A stretch of 26,425 nt of DNA from CG1-02-35-72 sp045046885. GTDB lineage: Bacteria > Bacteroidota > Bacteroidia > Flavobacteriales > Flavobacteriaceae. This document shows, piece by piece, positions 8,409-16,600 of the stretch (the first letter of the stretch is position 1; every line of letters begins with the position of its first letter). The translations under genes were made by a program, and so were the position numbers. The notes under the pieces were generated by a model. That model was given only the letters and a program-made list of their open reading frames with translations. It did no database searches and had not been told where the DNA came from. The stretch is from the NCBI GenBank assembly GCA_045046885.1, contig JASFYX010000045.1:1-26425 (forward strand). The letters are read 5' to 3'.

Positions 8409-10073
8409 TTAGTAAGCCGATTCGTGTACTTTTGCCACAGCACGACCACTAGGGTCATTCATATTTTTAAAGGAGGCATCCCATTCTAAAGCAATGGGTG
8501 TGCTACACGCTACAGAAGGTACAGAAGGCACTGTTAAGGCAGCTGCGTCAGAGGGGTAAAATTCTTCGAAAATAGAACGGTAATAAAATTCTTCTTTACT
8601 AGTGGGCGTTTGTAACGGGAATTTGTATTTGGCATTTTTTAATTGTGCATCAGTAACTTCTTTATTTACTACTTCTTTTAAAGTGTCAATCCAGTCATAA
8701 CCTACACCGTCAGAAAATTGTTCTTTTTGACGCCACGCCACGCTTTCTGGTAAATATTTTTCAAAAGCTTTACGGATAACCCATTTTTCCATTCTGTCGG
8801 GTGTAATCATTTTATCTTTTGGGTTGATGCGCATCGCCACATCCATAAATTCTTTATCTAAAAAAGGGACACGTCCTTCAATACCCCAAGCGGCTAAAGA
8901 TTTGTTAGCGCGTAAACAGTCGTATTGGTATAATTTTTCGAGTTTTCTAACAGTTTCTTTGTGGAATTCTTCGGCATTGGGCGCCTTATGAAAATACAAA
9001 TAACCACCAAATAATTCGTCGGCACCTTCGCCAGATAATACCATTTTAACACCCATAGATTTTATAACACGTGCCATTAAAAACATAGGTGTCGAAGCGC
9101 GGATGGTTGTAATATCGTACGTTTCAAGATGATATATAACTTCGCGAATAGCATCTAAGCCTTCTTGAATTGTGAATTCAATTTCGTGATGTACCGTGTC
9201 AATATGCTTAGCGACTTTTCTGGCAGCTGCCAAATCTGGTGAGCCTTTTAAGCCAACTGAAAAAGAGTGGAGTTGCGGCCACCACGCTTTTTGGGTGTCC
9301 CCAGATTCTATGCGTTTGTCAGCATAAATTTTAGCTATAGCCGATGTGACAGAAGAATCTAATCCGCCCGATAATAACACTCCGTAAGGTACATCAGACA
9401 TTAATTGACGGTGAACGGCAGCTGCTAGAGCATCGTGTAAAGCGTCAATACTTGTCGCGTTATCTTTAACAGCTTCGTAATTTATCCAGTCTCTTTTGTA
9501 CCATTGGACTAATTCCCCTTCTTTGCTCGAATAATAATGTCCGGGAGGAAAAATCTCAATTTTATTGCAATAACCCTCAAGAGCTTTGAGTTCTGATGCC
9601 ACGTAATAAGTGCCATTTTTATCCCAACCTTGATACAACGGAATAATACCCATATGATCTCTGGCAATGAGGTACGAATCGCTTGCCACGTCATATAAGG
9701 CAAACCCAAAAATACCATTAAGGTCGTCTAAAAAAGCGGTGCCTTTTTCTTTATAAAGGGCTAAAATAATTTCGCAATCAGATTTTGTTTGAAAATCAAA
9801 GGGTTCTTTTAGTGTTTTTCGCAGTTCTAAGTGGTTGTAAATTTCGCCGTTTGCCGCCAAAATAAGCTGTTTATCTTTGCTGATAATGGGTTGTTTTCCA
9901 GATGTGGGGTCAACAATAGCCAAACGCTCATGCGCTAAAATAGCCTTGTCGTTACTATAAATACCGCTCCAATCGGGTCCCCGATGGCGTAATTTTTTAG
10001 ACATTTCTAAAAGCTGAGGTCTTAGGACTTCACTCTTTTGTTTTAAATCGAAAGCACATACAATTCCACACAT
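8409..10073 (-). CDS. asnB: Asparagine synthetase B (glutamine-hydrolysing)
   Basis: A 554-residue cytosolic enzyme making asparagine from aspartate, ATP and glutamine. The start is fixed by MCGIV: Cys2 becomes the N-terminal nucleophile of the class II glutaminase domain after Met removal. That domain also shows RHRGPDWSG (29-37) and NGEIYN (75-80). The synthetase domain carries the PP-loop SGGLDSS (235-241) for adenylation of aspartate, plus SGEGADELFGGY and GIEGRVPFLDKEFMD. Length matches E. coli AsnB. It is a single-gene unit with a hairpin terminator, divergent from the DUF2911 gene across a 228-nt AT-rich gap. Confidence 0.96.
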   Translation of the reverse strand: MCGIVCAFDLKQKSEVLRPQLLEMSKKLRHRGPDWSGIYSNDKAILAHERLAIVDPTSGKQPIISKDKQLILAANGEIYNHLELRKTLKEPFDFQTKSDCEIILALYKEKGTAFLDDLNGIFGFALYDVASDSYLIARDHMGIIPLYQGWDKNGTYYVASELKALEGYCNKIEIFPPGHYYSSKEGELVQWYKRDWINYEAVKDNATSIDALHDALAAAVHRQLMSDVPYGVLLSGGLDSSVTSAIAKIYADKRIESGDTQKAWWPQLHSFSVGLKGSPDLAAARKVAKHIDTVHHEIEFTIQEGLDAIREVIYHLETYDITTIRASTPMFLMARVIKSMGVKMVLSGEGADELFGGYLYFHKAPNAEEFHKETVRKLEKLYQYDCLRANKSLAAWGIEGRVPFLDKEFMDVAMRINPKDKMITPDRMEKWVIRKAFEKYLPESVAWRQKEQFSDGVGYDWIDTLKEVVNKEVTDAQLKNAKYKFPLQTPTSKEEFYYRSIFEEFYPSDAAALTVPSVPSVACSTPIALEWDASFKNMNDPSGRAVAKVHESAY

Positions 10074-10244
10074 AATTTAATGTTTACATTTATAATGCAA
10101 ATAAATGAATATAATTGTAATAATTAAATACAAATTGTATAAGTGATTTAAAATATTAACTAATAACTTTAAATAAGTATAAAAATATAAGTTTAATAGA
10201 TAATTTAAGAATATCTTATAAAAATGTTAAACTTTTACAACAGA

Positions 10245-10275
10245 TTTGTTTTATAGGTGTGATTGATTAGTTTTA
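10245..10275 (+). promoter_or_regulatory. Putative promoter of the DUF2911 gene
   Basis: TTTG at 10245-10248, 19 nt of spacer, then TAGTTTTA at 10268-10275 (seven of eight TAnnTTTG positions). The same 19-nt spacing occurs in the tRNA-operon and higBA promoters of this window. Predicted start near 10281, about 20 nt before the ATG. Confidence 0.5.
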
Positions 10276-10301
10276 CACGATACTAATTAAATTTAAAACT
10301 C

Positions 10302-10853
10302 ATGAAAAATTTAAAAATTTCCGGCTTGTTGGCCGTATTATTTATCTTTGTAGGGACCTTATCAAGTTGCGCCCAAGGAGGTGTAAAATTTGCTAAATTA
10401 GATCCTAGTCCTGCTGATATTACCTTATTAAGACTTGAAAAAGGAGCACCTGTTGCTGTTAAAGTTGTTTATGGACGTCCACAAAAAAAAGGGCGTACCA
10501 TATTTGGTGCTTTAGTGTCTTATGATAAGATTTGGCGTACTGGTGCTAATGAAGCTACCGAAGTAACTTTTTACAAAGCTGCTAAATTTGGTGGTAAAAA
10601 AGTGCCTGCCGGTACTTATGTACTACACACTATTCCAGGAGAAAAAGAATGGACGGTAATTCTCAATAAAAACCTCAATGTTTGGGGCGCTTATGCGTAC
10701 AAGCCCGAAGCCGATTTGGTACGCTTTACAGTTAAACCTTCTTCTTCGGAAGATTCATTAGAAGCTTTCTCTATTGCTTTTGACAATGGCGAAAACAAAG
10801 CTATGGTCTTGGGTTGGGATAAAACACGGGTTAGAATTCCTTTAAAGTTTTAA
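10302..10853 (+). CDS. DUF2911 domain lipoprotein
   Basis: A 183-residue predicted lipoprotein. The signal peptide ends in a lipobox with Cys23 (GTLSSCAQGG). The mature part matches the DUF2911 pattern as I know it: VKVVYGRPQKKGRTIFGALVSYDKIWRTGANEATEVTF, PAGTYVLHTIPGEKEWTVILNK, and a C-terminal beta-rich segment. The fold is probably a beta-sandwich. The family is abundant in Bacteroidota and of unknown function; proteins of this kind are usually anchored in the inner or outer membrane. It is a monocistronic gene with its own promoter and terminator. Confidence 0.85.
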   Translation: MKNLKISGLLAVLFIFVGTLSSCAQGGVKFAKLDPSPADITLLRLEKGAPVAVKVVYGRPQKKGRTIFGALVSYDKIWRTGANEATEVTFYKAAKFGGKKVPAGTYVLHTIPGEKEWTVILNKNLNVWGAYAYKPEADLVRFTVKPSSSEDSLEAFSIAFDNGENKAMVLGWDKTRVRIPLKF

Positions 10854-10869
10854 GAATTATATATAATTG

Positions 10870-10896
10870 AAAAAGCCGTGCATTGCGCGGCTTTTT
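10870..10896. terminator. Bidirectional terminator between the DUF2911 and amidohydrolase genes
   Basis: Arms AAAAAGCCGTGC (10870-10881) and GCGCGGCTTTTT (10885-10896) pair over 12 bp with one G-T wobble and a 3-nt ATT loop. The T run on one strand and the A run (T on the other strand) on the opposite side make it suitable for both convergent genes. Confidence 0.85.
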
Positions 10897-10905
10897 TATT
10901 GATTA

Positions 10906-10960
10906 ACCCATCATTACTTTTTGACAGATTCCTTCACTGCGTTCGGAATGATGCTCTTAT
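10906..10960. repeat. Dispersed intergenic repeat (TTCCTTCACTGCGTTCGGAATGA type)
   Basis: The segment contains GATTCCTTCACTGCG followed by TTCGGAATGATG. It has the same plan as the intergenic copies at 3310-3357 and 8250-8285 and lies in the same type of place, between gene ends. This GTCATTCCGAACGnAGTGAGGAATCT type is known to me as a frequent noncoding repeat in Flavobacteriaceae. Confidence 0.55.
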
Positions 10961-10972
10961 AGCTTCTTTTTA

Positions 10973-12589
10973 TTACATTTTTTCGCCATTTATATAAGTA
11001 GCCTCTACTTTTGTATAGGGCACTTTATGGATATCAATTGTCATAATATCCTGATTTAAAATGACAAAATCAGCCATCTTACCCATTTCAATACTCCCTT
11101 TTTCTTTTTCTTCAAAATTGCTGTAAGCCGCCCAAATTGTCATCCCTTTTAAAGTTTCTTTGCGTGATAACGCATTTTCCATTTGAAAACCCTTTTCGGG
11201 ATATTTGTTTAAATCTTGTCGAGCGACTGCCGCATAAAAAGTCAGCATTGGATTCACTTTTTCAACAGGAAAATCGGTTCCTAAAGCTACTTTGCCGTAT
11301 TGTTTGAGCAAATCTTTGTAGGCATAAGCGCCTTTTAAACGCTCAGCCCCTAAACGGTCGCCGGCCCAATACATATCGCTTGTGGCATGGGTAGATTGTA
11401 TTGAAGGTGCGATATTTTTAAAATATTTAAAATCTTCGGGCGATACGACCTGCGCATGTTCAACACGCCAACGGCGGTCTTTTTGACCTTTTAAAGCTTT
11501 GGTATAGGCTTGTAAAACAAAATGATTGGCCGAGTCGCCAATGGCATGGGTATTCATTTGATAAGTCGAAGCAGCAATTCTTTTGGCGGTGGCTTCTATG
11601 TTTTTTACCGATGTCACAAATGCCCCATAATGATGTGGTTTGTCTGAATAAGGTTTACGCAAAGCAGCCCCTCTTGAACCCAAAGCACCATCAGCATAGA
11701 CCTTAAACGACCGGATATTTAAACGGTCGGTTTTAACAATACCTTTTTTAATGTAGTAGTTGAGGTTATTGGGCGTAGCCGATACCATGCCGTAAATACG
11801 AATTTTGAGCTTTCCAACTTTTTGCAAACTGTCTATCAGTTCTAAATTATCTTTAGAAAGTCCGGCGTCATCTACGGTTGTCAAGCCTAAATTGGTACAT
11901 ATTTTTTGAGCATCCAATAGAGCTTGAATTTGCTCATTCTTTGTCGGACTCGGAATAACCGCATATACTTTGCTCATAGCATTGTCTATTAAAACGCCTG
12001 TAATTTTACCATTTTGTTTGATGATTTCACCGCCTGATACTTTTGTTTTGGCGTTTATACCTGCCAAATCTAAAGCGACCTGATTGACCAATAAAGCATG
12101 GCCGTCAATACGTGTAACGGCTACGGGTGTTTTAGGGAAGAGTTTGTCTAGTTTTTCTTTGGTGGGGAATTTTTTGATTTCCCAATCGTTTTGATCCCAA
12201 CCGCGTCCGGTTATAAATTGGACGTGTTTTGTATCTTGAAAAGCTTTGATTTTGTCTAGGACGTCATCGTAACTTTTTGTCCCTGTTAAATCGACTTTTT
12301 GTTGTTGTAAACCCAAACCAAAAAAATGACAATGCGCGTCTATCAGCCCCGGTAAAATGGTTTGTCCTTTAGCATCTAAAGTTTTTGAAGCTGCGTATTT
12401 GCTTTTTAAATCTTGCGATGCGCCAACAGCCACAAACTTCCCGTCTTTAACGGCAAAAGCATCCGCTTTAGCAAAATCAGGATTAACGGTATAAATATTG
12501 GCATTGATGACCAGTAAATCGGCTTTTTCTTTTTGTGAACAGGCGTTTGAGAGCATAAGAATTACAATTAGTGAGACCAGATATTTCAT
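10973..12589 (-). CDS. Amidohydrolase family lipoprotein (YtcJ/amidohydrolase-3 type)
   Basis: A 538-residue metal-dependent hydrolase. The signal peptide carries a lipobox with Cys17 (LSNACSQK), so the enzyme is probably membrane-anchored outside the cytoplasm. The metal-binding HxH is His86/His88 (GLIDAHCHFFG). Further family motifs are FITGRGWDQNDW, TVDDAGLS, FKVYADGALGSRGA, NTHAIGDSANH, WRVEHAQVV, and LGTDFPVE with the catalytic Asp. The C-terminal strand pair (KMADFVILNQDIMTID ... VEATYINGE) is the usual composite beta-sandwich closure. Relatives hydrolyse diverse cyclic amides, formamides or imides, so the substrate cannot be named. It is transcribed alone, divergently from the ketopantoate reductase-like gene. 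Confidence 0.88.
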   Translation of the reverse strand: MKYLVSLIVILMLSNACSQKEKADLLVINANIYTVNPDFAKADAFAVKDGKFVAVGASQDLKSKYAASKTLDAKGQTILPGLIDAHCHFFGLGLQQQKVDLTGTKSYDDVLDKIKAFQDTKHVQFITGRGWDQNDWEIKKFPTKEKLDKLFPKTPVAVTRIDGHALLVNQVALDLAGINAKTKVSGGEIIKQNGKITGVLIDNAMSKVYAVIPSPTKNEQIQALLDAQKICTNLGLTTVDDAGLSKDNLELIDSLQKVGKLKIRIYGMVSATPNNLNYYIKKGIVKTDRLNIRSFKVYADGALGSRGAALRKPYSDKPHHYGAFVTSVKNIEATAKRIAASTYQMNTHAIGDSANHFVLQAYTKALKGQKDRRWRVEHAQVVSPEDFKYFKNIAPSIQSTHATSDMYWAGDRLGAERLKGAYAYKDLLKQYGKVALGTDFPVEKVNPMLTFYAAVARQDLNKYPEKGFQMENALSRKETLKGMTIWAAYSNFEEKEKGSIEMGKMADFVILNQDIMTIDIHKVPYTKVEATYINGEKM

Positions 12590-12650
12590 AAAAATGCGTA
12601 TTTTAAGGTGGTTAAAATTACAAAAAATGATAAGAGTAAATGATTTAATT

Positions 12651-12658
12651 TATCTTTG
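12651..12658 (+). promoter_or_regulatory. -7 box (TATCTTTG) before the ketopantoate reductase-like gene
   Basis: An exact TAnnTTTG match ending 20 nt before the ATG at 12679, in the 89-nt divergent gap. No -33 TTG at the standard spacing. Confidence 0.5.
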
Positions 12659-12678
12659 ATTTTTAAAAAAGAGAAGAT

Positions 12679-13608
12679 ATGAAAATTTTAATAGTCGGCG
12701 CCGGAGGTGTGGGCGGATATTTTGGCGGCAAATTGGCACAAGCCGGTTTGGATGTTACTTTTTTAGTGAGAGGACATCACTTTAAGGCTATAAAAAATAA
12801 AGGCCTTCACGTTAAAAGTATAAAAGGTGATTTTAAAGTTTATCCTAAAGTTGTGAAAGATATAAATGATTTAAAAACCTCGCCCGATGTAATAATTTTA
12901 GGTGTAAAATCATGGCAAGTAGTTGATGTAGCTGTTCAAATTAAACCTATTCTTGCTAAAGACACTATGGTTTTGCCTCTGCAAAACGGCGCCGATAATT
13001 ACGATAAATTGGTTAATGTTTTACCTACAAAAAATGTATTGGCAGGCTTGTGCAGGATTGTAAGCAAAGTAGAAAAACCGGGTGTAATCAATCATTTTGC
13101 TTATGAACCCGAAATAGTTTTTGGCGAAAAAGATAATCATAAAACAGCACGTGTTTTAGCTCTCAAGCAAGTCTTTGACAAAGCCGGATTTAAAAATAGT
13201 ATTTCGGATAATATTGTATTGGATATTTGGCGTAAATTTTTGTTTATCACATCTTACAGTGGTATGGGTGCCTTAACACGTCAGCCGCTAGGAGCTATAA
13301 TTAAGATACCTTACATCAAAGAGTTTTTGCTAAATACAGCTAAAGAAATCAAACAAATTGCTAATCTTAAAAACATTGATATTACACAAGTCGATATTGA
13401 TAAAACCATGCATATTTTAAATACGATGCCTTATGACACTACGGCTTCTATGCAACGCGATATTATGGCGGGTAAACCCAGCGAACTCGACAATTTTAAC
13501 GGTTATATTGTTAAAGAAGGCTTACAACTGCATGTAAAAACACCTTGTAACGATTTTATTTATTATACACTTCTACCATCAGAAAATTTTGCGAGAAAGC
13601 TTGCTTAA
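12679..13608 (+). CDS. Ketopantoate reductase family protein (PanE/ApbA-like)
   Basis: A 309-residue NADPH-dependent 2-dehydropantoate reductase-like enzyme; PanE reduces ketopantoate to pantoate in coenzyme A synthesis. The Rossmann motif is GAGGVGGYFGG (7-17). Asn103 in PLQNGAD, Lys186 in DIWRKFLFI (the catalytic Lys position) and the C-terminal ELDNFNGYIVKEGLQLHVKTP block, the hallmark substrate-binding region, are present. Length is typical. Paralogues of this family with other 2-oxoacid substrates are common and there is no pan gene beside it, so panE is likely but not certain. It has its own -7 box and ends 56 nt before leuS. Confidence 0.85.
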   Translation: MKILIVGAGGVGGYFGGKLAQAGLDVTFLVRGHHFKAIKNKGLHVKSIKGDFKVYPKVVKDINDLKTSPDVIILGVKSWQVVDVAVQIKPILAKDTMVLPLQNGADNYDKLVNVLPTKNVLAGLCRIVSKVEKPGVINHFAYEPEIVFGEKDNHKTARVLALKQVFDKAGFKNSISDNIVLDIWRKFLFITSYSGMGALTRQPLGAIIKIPYIKEFLLNTAKEIKQIANLKNIDITQVDIDKTMHILNTMPYDTTASMQRDIMAGKPSELDNFNGYIVKEGLQLHVKTPCNDFIYYTLLPSENFARKLA

Positions 13609-13634
13609 ACATTTCGTAGTCTTGCAATAAACCT

Positions 13635-13642
13635 TAAATTTG
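13635..13642 (+). promoter_or_regulatory. Putative leuS -7 box (TAAATTTG)
   Basis: An exact TAnnTTTG match in the 56-nt gap before leuS, ending 22 nt before the ATG. No convincing -33 element. Read-through from the upstream reductase gene is also possible. Confidence 0.4.
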
Positions 13643-13664
13643 TCGCTTCAAAATAAAGGATTGA

Positions 13665-16600
13665 ATGAGTTACCATTTTAAAGATATAGAAGCCAAATGG
13701 CAAGATAGGTGGGCCAAAAACCAAACTTTTAAAGCCCAAAATAACAGCGACAAACCCAAATTTTATGTGTTGGATATGTTTCCGTATCCCAGTGGCGCAG
13801 GATTGCACGTAGGGCATCCGTTGGGTTATATTGCCAGTGATATTTATGCGCGTTACAAACGTCATAAAGGTTTTAACGTGATGCATCCGCAAGGGTACGA
13901 CAGTTTTGGCTTACCGGCCGAACAGTATGCCATTCAGACGGGACAACATCCGGCTATTACTACCGAAGCCAATATTAAAACCTACCGAAAACAACTCGAT
14001 AAAATTGGTTTTTCTTTTGATTGGTCGCGAGAAGTGCGTACCTCAGATCCCAAATATTACAAATGGACGCAGTGGATTTTTATCCAACTCTTCAATTCGT
14101 GGTACAATAAAACATCTGATAAATCCGAAGATATCAGTACTTTAATCAGTCTTTTTGAAAAGGAAGGCAACGCCAACGTCAAAGCGGCTTGCGATGACGA
14201 TATTGAAAATTTCACAGTCACCGAATGGCAGGCATTTTCTGACGCCCAAAAACAAAAAATACTTTTAAAATACCGCTTGACTTTTTTGTCTGAAACAGAA
14301 GTTAATTGGTGTCCGGCTTTAGGTACGGTTTTAGCCAATGACGAGATAGTAAACGGTGTTTCTGAGCGCGGCGGACATCCCGTTATTCGCAAAAAAATGA
14401 TGCAATGGAGCATGCGTATTACGGCTTACGCCCAACGCTTACTTGACGGCTTGGAAAAAATAGATTGGCCGCAACCCTTAAAAGATTCGCAAAAATATTG
14501 GATTGGCAGGAGTGAAGGAGCGTCTGTAAAGTTCAAAGTCCTATCCCCTCCCGAAGCTTCGGGACTTTCCGAAGGAAAGGGAGTTGAAAGTGCAGGCTAT
14601 TTAACAGGGAACCCCGAAACAGCTTCTTTATTACTCGAAAAAGCAAAAGAAATGCGTGCTAATCCAACAGAGGCAGAAGCTGTTCTTTGGCAATATTTAA
14701 AAGGTAAAAAGATAGGTTATAAATTCAGACAGCAACACTTAATAGGAGACTACATTGTTGATTTTGTGTGTTTATCTAAAAGATTGGTAGTAGAAGTTGA
14801 TGGTAAAATCCATGACTCCCAAATAGAAAAAGATCAAGAAAGAACTAATTTTTTAGGAGATAAAGGATTTAAAGTAATTCGTTTTAAAAACGAGGAAGTA
14901 ATAGGTGATGTTGAAGGAGTTATTGATGAAATTAAAAAAATCCTATCCCTAACCCTTTCCGAAGGAAAGGGAACTGGTGGAGCTGAATCAAAAAGTCCTT
15001 CCTTTGAGAAAGTCCTTCCCTTAGGGAAGGATTTAGGATGGGATATCGAAGTTTTTACAACCCGCCCCGATACCATCTTTGGCGTGAGTTTTATGACTTT
15101 GGCACCCGAGCACGAATTGGTGTCAAAAATTACAACTTCGGCACAAAAAGAAGCTGTTGACGCTTATATAAAAGCTACCGCCAAGCGCAGTGAATTAGAA
15201 CGTATGGCCGATGTTAAAACCATTTCAGGCGTCTTTACCGGCGCTTATGCCGCACATCCTTTTACAGGTGAAAAGATTCCTATTTGGATAGGCGATTACG
15301 TTTTGGCAGGCTACGGTACGGGTGCTGTAATGGCTGTGCCTTGTGGCGATGAGCGTGACTATGCTTTTGCCAAACATTTCGGATTAGAGATTCCCAATAT
15401 TTTTGAAGGCGTAGATATTTCTGAAAAGGCACACGAAGATAAAGAAGGCACAAAGATTGCCAACTCAGATTTTTTAAACGGTTTGACCTATAAAAAGGCG
15501 ATGAAACGCATTATTTACGAAATTGAGCAACGGGGCTTTGGGTATGGTAAAATAAATTACCGCTTACGCGATGCTGTTTTTAGCCGCCAGCGTTATTGGG
15601 GCGAGCCTTTTCCTGTGTATTACAAAGAAGGTATGCCTCAAATGATAGACGCTAAATATCTACCTATAAAATTACCAGAAGTTGAAAAATACCTTCCAAC
15701 AGAAGATGGTAAACCACCGTTGGGGAATGCTACTAATTGGGCTTGGGACGTAAAGCAGTGTTCAGTTGTCAGTAATCAGTTAATTGATGATCAAACAATT
15801 TTTCCTTTAGAATTAAATACAATGCCGGGTTGGGCGGGCAGTTCACAGTATTTTAACCGTTATATGGATCCTCAAAATGAGGATGAAATATTCTCTCAAG
15901 AAGCCATCAATTATTGGCAAGATGTCGATTTGTATATTGGTGGTAGTGAGCACGCTACAGGACATTTATTGTATTCTCGTTTTTGGCAAAAATTTATGTT
16001 TGATAAAGGTTTAGTGCCTAAAGATGAGTTTGCCAAAAAACTCATAAACCAAGGGATGATAACAGGGACGAGTGCGTTTGTTTATAGGATTAACCCACAT
16101 ATTTGGGGTAGTGGAATTAAAAAAATAAAACTTGAAAATATACCTGAAGTTTTTGTGTCAAAAAAAATCACTAATATTCTACAAAAAAAGGAAAGTAATT
16201 TTAATAATGAAGAAAAAAAATTATTTGATAAGGCTATTTCACAAATTAAGAAACTAGAAAATACCTTAACAGAAAAATATATAGAATCCGATTCAGGTTT
16301 AAATGGACAAGTTAAATTATCAATCAGTGGTAACTATTTACCAATACACTGCGATGTTTCTTTTGTAAACACTTCAGATGAACTAGATATTCAAGCCTTT
16401 AGAAACTGGAGAGTAGAATATAAAGAGGCGATTTTTATAGGTGAAAACGGGAAAATCCTATCCCCAGCCCTTTCCGAAGGAAAGGGAGCTGATTTGAAAA
16501 ATGAAGGAGAATTAAGTCCTTCCCTTAGGGAAGGATATAGGATGGGAGAAGGAGATAAATACATCGTCGGTCGCGAAGTAGAAAAAATGTCAAAATCTAA

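Larger units (their letters stand above)
14539..15041 (+). mobile_element. DUF559-bearing palindromic element inserted in frame in leuS
   Basis: From TCCTATCCC (14539) to the TTTAGGATGG end (15041). The replaced segment of leuS is 501 nt, exactly 167 codons. Left: TCCTATCCCC plus the hairpin CTTTCC/GGAAAG (14565-14579). Middle: a DUF559 domain. Right: a complete repeat, TCCTATCCC (14941), hairpin CCCTTTCCGAAGGAAAGGG (14953-14971) and hairpin TCCTTCCCTTAGGGAAGGA (15013-15031), ending ATTTAGGATGGG. The ends are inverted (TCCTATCCC against GGATGGG/ATAGGA). A partial tandem copy of the right arm lies at 14994-15010. The insertion point is the loop between two beta-strands that open the editing domain. 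Calling it mobile is inference from the repeats and their recurrence at 16456. Confidence 0.8.

Noticed and set aside
14539..15041. Intein in leuS
   Set aside because: No Hint-domain motifs, no Cys/Ser at the start and no HN-Cys/Ser at the end of the block. The nuclease is DUF559, not a LAGLIDADG or HNH intein enzyme, and the flanks are DNA palindromes.
14539..15041. Group I or II intron, or an assembly chimera
   Set aside because: The whole block is open in the host frame with an exact multiple of three, and a related nuclease-free copy exists in the same gene in the same frame. An intron or chimera would not be expected to keep this.
14834..15076. Minus-strand ORFs over leuS insertions (also 16391-16606)
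   Set aside because: They are openings created by the palindromes and lack a start context, family match or promoter. Treated as an observation on the repeat, not as genes.
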